Positions 5,687 to 8,620 of a stretch of 8,620 nucleotides of DNA are shown here, one piece after another (the first letter of the stretch is position 1; each line of letters starts with the position of its first letter). The DNA is from Candidatus Omnitrophota bacterium. Lineage in GTDB: Bacteria > NPL-UPA2 > BS750m-G34. Made by a program: the position numbers and the translations under genes. Where the stretch lies: the NCBI GenBank assembly GCA_030640045.1, contig DAOWKF010000137.1:1-8620 (forward strand). Reading direction: 5' to 3'. Under the pieces are notes generated by a model. That model was not told the origin of the DNA. It saw nothing but the letters and a program-made list of their open reading frames with translations, and did no database searches.

Positions 5687-6415
5687 TTATTTAAGTATTT
5701 TATTCAGAATATTATCCTGAGGGAAGCCATGGCCCAGATGCTGGCGAAAGCCTTCTGCATAACTGCACTTGATAAATTTACCTAACTGCCTGGACCAGTC
5801 TTTCATAGTCTCAACATACTGATCCATGCCGTGCTGTTTCCTGAGCCAGTTTCTCTGGCTTTTGTGGCAGGCGAGCATTTTCCCTTTGAAGGGTATCTCT
5901 TTAGTGATATCTATAAGTATGGTTGGTTTAATCTTGTTACCATACATATCCTTACCTTCCAGAGGTACTCCATAATAAAGATAAGGTGTATGGGGTATAG
6001 GTTTCCCTTTGGCAGGAAAATTCGGCATAGGAGCACAGAAACAGCTGTCTTTTACCAGGGTAGATGTTGAGACATGGTCAATCATGTAGTCTTCTACAGA
6101 ATGTGTGAAGACAATATCAGGATTTACTTTTCTTAGTATCGTAGCTACTTTTATCCTGATGGAGGCAATATTGTCTACCATAAGGTCGTCTATTCCACAA
6201 CAATAATACGGGGCATCTAAAAGCTTAGCGGATTTTCTGGCTTCTTCTTTTCTTATCCTGACAATCTCTTTGACACTATATTCCTCTGAGCCACAACTTC
6301 CATTAGCTACTGTTGCAATAAAGATGCGGTGGCCTTTTTTTTTGAGCCTGGCAAGGGTCCCGGCGCACATGAATTCTACATCATCCTGATGAGCGCCTAT
6401 AGCTAAAATATTCAT
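5687..6415 (-). CDS. PIG-L / LmbE family deacetylase
   Basis: A 242-residue zinc-dependent N-deacetylase-like protein, typical in length for the family that removes acetyl groups from N-acetylglucosaminyl compounds (PIG-L, MshB, BshB). The N-terminal signature is AHQDDVE at 8-14 (family AHPDDxE), with H9 and D12 as zinc ligands and D11 as the likely base. The third ligand fits H114 in MIDHVSTS. The C-terminal AEGFRQHLGHGFP (220-232) is also characteristic. It is cytoplasmic, with no signal peptide. It follows the NagB-like gene after 54 bases that hold a dispersed repeat. The only AGGAG is about 19 bases from the ATG, too far for a normal site, and the nearer GAAG is weak, so translation may be modest or coupled. 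In context it probably deacetylates an N-acetylated amino sugar; the substrate is inferred. Confidence 0.92.
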   Translation of the reverse strand: MNILAIGAHQDDVEFMCAGTLARLKKKGHRIFIATVANGSCGSEEYSVKEIVRIRKEEARKSAKLLDAPYYCCGIDDLMVDNIASIRIKVATILRKVNPDIVFTHSVEDYMIDHVSTSTLVKDSCFCAPMPNFPAKGKPIPHTPYLYYGVPLEGKDMYGNKIKPTILIDITKEIPFKGKMLACHKSQRNWLRKQHGMDQYVETMKDWSRQLGKFIKCSYAEGFRQHLGHGFPQDNILNKILK

Positions 6416-6449
6416 AGATTGCTTCGTCGCTTCACTCCTCGCAATGACG
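6416..6449. repeat. Dispersed palindromic-type intergenic repeat (single arm)
   Basis: The stretch runs from AGATTGCTTCGTCGCTTC through to GCAATGACG. On the minus strand it reads GTCATTGCGAGGAG, then GAAGCGACGAAGC, then AATCT. I recognise this wording from a repeat found many times between genes in diverse bacteria and archaea, usually as a palindrome with two such arms; only one arm is present here. ATTGC (6418-6422) and GCAAT (6441-6445) are inverted within it, and GAAGC occurs twice. It fills most of the space between the NagB-like and PIG-L genes and ends directly at the PIG-L start codon. Copy number in the genome cannot be seen from this window. Confidence 0.7.
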
Positions 6450-6469
6450 TGTTTTGAAATTCCGTAGAA

Positions 6470-7420
6470 TCAATTACACTCCGCTACTAAAGGGCCGGCT
6501 AATTCTTTTAAAAAGAATAACTTTCCTTGAAGAGTGGGCATGAAACTGGAAGGAATCCAGATATCCGGTCCATGACGAAGCGTCACCCACAAGGACAATC
6601 CCTGCCACATCATGCCCCTGCCAAGTGTTCCATCACAGCCGCCGATGATATAGTCTGCCTTGAGGAATAATCCAGGCCCAATTGTATTCGCAAAAGCAGG
6701 CACCAGTGTTGTACGGGATTTAAAACTTGTAATAGCGTTCTGCTCTATTGTCAGTGGATGGAGTTTTGCTCCTAAGCGATGTGTCTGGGACTTCCATTCC
6801 TCGTCAGATTTAAACTCTTCTGCAAAGTGCGGTTCCCAGAAGGCAATATGAAAGACCCTGCCAATTCCAAAGACAACGACAAGAGACGCCCCTTTTTCCA
6901 CAAGTTTTTTAATCTTTTCCGAATAAGTTGGTAATATATTTTTTGTAGCAAAGTGTCTTTGAGATTCAGGAACAGTAAGCTTTCCAAGGGGACCATAAAA
7001 TGCCCCTTCCATAGCATTTTGAAATGATCCTGGATCATCAGATGGTAAGGTATTACCCTGGGAATCGCTCCACTCATCCATGTTGAAACCATAGACATGC
7101 TTGCAATCAATATCCCACTCCTTTAAAAAATAGACAGCCCATTTATACATACCCATCGGCCCTACCGGAAGAATAAAAGCTATCTCTCTCTTCTCTTCCC
7201 TTGCCTTCTTGATTTGCGCGGCAATCTCATGCCCCATTTTGATATCGAATTCTTCTAAGGAATCACAGCTAACAGGGTAAAACTCTTTATTCCACCAGTT
7301 CTGTCTCTCAGTTATTTTATCCGGTGGATTATCCGAGCACTTATCTAATTTTGCCAGGTCCCACCCTTTAGGGAAAAATCCCTCTAAAAGCGATCCCTTT
7401 ATAGTACTAATAAGATCCAT
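6470..7420 (-). CDS. Divergent NagB-like protein (glucosamine-6-phosphate isomerase/deaminase superfamily)
   Basis: A 316-residue homologue of NagB, longer than the usual 240-270 because of about 50 extra N-terminal residues. Three family motifs are recognisable. [10 protein letters not shown] (85-94) corresponds to the phosphate-binding PTGxTPxxxY loop but is altered. YGFNMDEW (110-117) keeps the FNMDE catalytic aspartate (D115). [13 protein letters not shown] (185-197) matches GIGxDGHIAFNEP, keeping H191 and E196 but with Val189 where NagB has a catalytic aspartate. It is probably cytoplasmic. A good binding site (AAAAGGAG, six bases before ATG) and a 19-base gap place it in one operon with the Gfo/Idh gene. 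It may isomerise or deaminate an unusual amino sugar, or have lost deaminase activity. The superfamily is fairly sure; the reaction is not. Confidence 0.85.
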   Translation of the reverse strand: MDLISTIKGSLLEGFFPKGWDLAKLDKCSDNPPDKITERQNWWNKEFYPVSCDSLEEFDIKMGHEIAAQIKKAREEKREIAFILPVGPMGMYKWAVYFLKEWDIDCKHVYGFNMDEWSDSQGNTLPSDDPGSFQNAMEGAFYGPLGKLTVPESQRHFATKNILPTYSEKIKKLVEKGASLVVVFGIGRVFHIAFWEPHFAEEFKSDEEWKSQTHRLGAKLHPLTIEQNAITSFKSRTTLVPAFANTIGPGLFLKADYIIGGCDGTLGRGMMWQGLSLWVTLRHGPDIWIPSSFMPTLQGKLFFLKELAGPLVAECN

Positions 7421-7439
7421 ATTTTGCTCCTTTTTTTTA

Positions 7440-8477
7440 TTATATACTTATAGCCTTCCGTTGTCCAGCTGATTTATAGCAGGCAAGGACTATCTTTTGG
7501 TTCCAGAGGCCATGTTCTCCAGTGAAAGAAGGTTCCCGGTCTTCTTCTATACATGAAGAAAAATCCTCTATCTCAGCCCGATAGGTATTGATTGGAGTTA
7601 AGGTTATCTTCTCTTCTGTTGATGTTGTCCTTGCCTGCTCAGATGCATATCCTTTCGCTTCTTTTTCTATATATGCACTCACCTCTCCGCCAGGCGACTG
7701 TCCAATAGTTCCTTCGGCCAGGATAGAACCTTTGGTCCCGTAGATCTCAAGCCGATTCTTAGATGAGGCATCAGGGATGCTAAAGCAGTTGTCTACTATG
7801 CCGATAACACCATTCTGAAACTCAAGATTTACTATAGCAGTATCTTCTACCGGGTAGTTAAAAGCGCGGTTGGCCAAAAAACAGGAAACCGCTTTTGTCT
7901 TTCCAAAAAACATTTCCAGGAGATCTATACAATGCGTGCCCATATCAATAAGTGAACCTCCTCCGCCTTTTGTTGGTTCTTGGCGCCAGGCAAGAGGTAT
8001 TTCCGGATACCAGCAGGAGAGCTGGGCCCTGGCCATTACAGGCGTGCCCAGTAAACCTTTATTGAGCATCTCCTTTATCTTCTTATGATATACATTATAG
8101 CGCATTAGATACCCCAGGGAAAATTTTACTTCATCTTTTTCGCATACTTTAATCATCTTCTCGCAATCAGCAACAGTCATAGCCATCTGTTTTTCACAAA
8201 AGATATGTTTTTTTGCATTAGCTGCCTTTATTACTTGAGAGGCATGGAGACAGACAGGGGTAGCAATATATACAGCCTCTACATCTGAATTTTTTAAAAG
8301 GTCGTCTTCTTTAGTATAATATTTAATATTGCCAAATTTCTGAGCAACCTCTATAACTGCCTTCTCGTCAACATCCATAACTGCAACAAGTTCTGCATTT
8401 TTAGCAGGTACAATCCCCTCAGGAATAGTCCGCCTTTTAGCTATACCGCACGCTCCAATTACTCCCCACTTTACCAT
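7440..8477 (-). CDS. Gfo/Idh/MocA family sugar oxidoreductase
   Basis: A 345-residue NAD(P)-dependent dehydrogenase of sugars, inositols or related polyols, of usual family length. The N-terminal Rossmann motif is GACGIA (8-13), with D35 after the second strand (AVMDVD). The catalytic lysine lies in CEKQMAMT (E95, K96), where the family proline of EKP is replaced by Gln97. The C-terminal domain has [16 protein letters not shown] with D178 and H182, the usual proton-relay positions. No signal peptide is seen, so it is cytoplasmic. Start choice is supported by AAAGGAGG five bases before the ATG. It sits between a DegT-type aminotransferase tail (32-base gap) and the NagB-like gene (19 bases). 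This arrangement resembles pathways where a Gfo/Idh enzyme oxidises a hydroxyl that an aminotransferase then aminates, such as NtdC/NtdA. That role is inferred. Confidence 0.94.
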   Translation of the reverse strand: MVKWGVIGACGIAKRRTIPEGIVPAKNAELVAVMDVDEKAVIEVAQKFGNIKYYTKEDDLLKNSDVEAVYIATPVCLHASQVIKAANAKKHIFCEKQMAMTVADCEKMIKVCEKDEVKFSLGYLMRYNVYHKKIKEMLNKGLLGTPVMARAQLSCWYPEIPLAWRQEPTKGGGGSLIDMGTHCIDLLEMFFGKTKAVSCFLANRAFNYPVEDTAIVNLEFQNGVIGIVDNCFSIPDASSKNRLEIYGTKGSILAEGTIGQSPGGEVSAYIEKEAKGYASEQARTTSTEEKITLTPINTYRAEIEDFSSCIEEDREPSFTGEHGLWNQKIVLACYKSAGQRKAISI

Positions 8478-8509
8478 AACCGCCTCCTTTCACAATGACA
8501 TAGGTTTAA

Positions 8510-8620
8510 TTATTTCACCAGGCCTAAAATTACTTTTTTAATAGCCCTGGCAATTAATTGCATATGCTCCTCCTCAAGCATGGGGTGGCACAAGGTTATA
8601 AATGTCCGCGCCTCAAGCCA
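8510..8620 (-). CDS. DegT/DnrJ/EryC1/StrS-type aminotransferase, C-terminal fragment (runs off the window)
   Basis: The last 36 codons of a minus-strand gene, ending in TAA at 8512-8510. The reading ARTFITLCHPMLEEEHMQLI followed by ARAIKKVI matches the closing stretch of DegT-family PLP-dependent sugar aminotransferases, in which a T(F/L)P..HP(L/M)L.EE segment is followed by a helix ending in IKKV. No active-site residue lies in the visible part, so the call rests on this C-terminal signature and on the neighbouring sugar enzymes. Such enzymes transfer an amino group to a keto sugar or keto cyclitol. It is the most upstream visible member of the amino-sugar cluster. Confidence 0.65.
   Translation of the reverse strand, partial: WLEARTFITLCHPMLEEEHMQLIARAIKKVILGLVK

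Noticed and set aside
5641..5690. AT-rich stretch between PIG-L and the dehydrogenase as a terminator
   Set aside because: Only imperfect A/T pairing is present, with no GC-containing stem; it is better explained as promoter sequence.
6772..7110. Minus-strand frame of 112 codons in another phase
   Set aside because: Lies wholly within the NagB-like gene; the longer frame has family motifs and a binding site.
8551..8560. CAATTAATTG palindrome
   Set aside because: A short AT-rich palindrome inside the aminotransferase tail, within what chance allows.

Overview
The window is bacterial chromosome, about 43-45% G+C by eye and densely packed. Every protein gene lies on the minus strand and two tRNA genes lie on the plus strand. 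Bacterial-type LeuRS, tRNAs with encoded CCA, AGGAGG ribosome binding sites and sigma70-like promoters all point to a bacterium. The repeat at 6416-6449 belongs, from memory, to a palindromic repeat type scattered through many uncultured and anaerobic lineages. An uncultured phylum such as Omnitrophota is my guess; no marker here proves it.

Layout, in minus-strand transcription order from the right edge. (1) 8620-5687: the tail of a DegT-type sugar aminotransferase, a Gfo/Idh/MocA oxidoreductase, a divergent NagB-like sugar isomerase/deaminase homologue and a PIG-L/LmbE-type deacetylase. The spacings are 32, 19 and 54 bases. Together they look like an amino-sugar (or aminocyclitol) cassette that continues beyond the window. 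(2) 5619-4636: a DapB-like / 2,4-diaminopentanoate dehydrogenase-like oxidoreductase with its own promoter, placed so that the mRNA would be leaderless. (3) 4626-4537: tRNA-Leu(CAA), plus strand, with a good promoter. (4) 4536-4342: about 195 non-coding bases with a nest of overlapping perfect palindromes beside a ribosome binding site. (5) 4341-3988: a small, highly charged, probably coiled-coil protein of unknown function. (6) A likely bidirectional terminator at 3955-3978, then tRNA-Ala(GGC), plus strand, at 3874-3950. (7) leuS at 3821-1326 and an M16 zinc peptidase at 1312-41, closely linked, followed by the first bases of another gene at the left edge.

The housekeeping part (LeuRS, a leucine tRNA, an alanine tRNA and an M16 peptidase) is conventional. 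The less ordinary parts are the amino-sugar cassette with its altered NagB-like active site, a perfect 13-bp inverted repeat inside the leuS reading frame, overlapping divergent promoters for leuS and tRNA-Ala, and a recurring GTCATTG-then-AGGAG arrangement before start codons, one case of which is an intergenic dispersed repeat.
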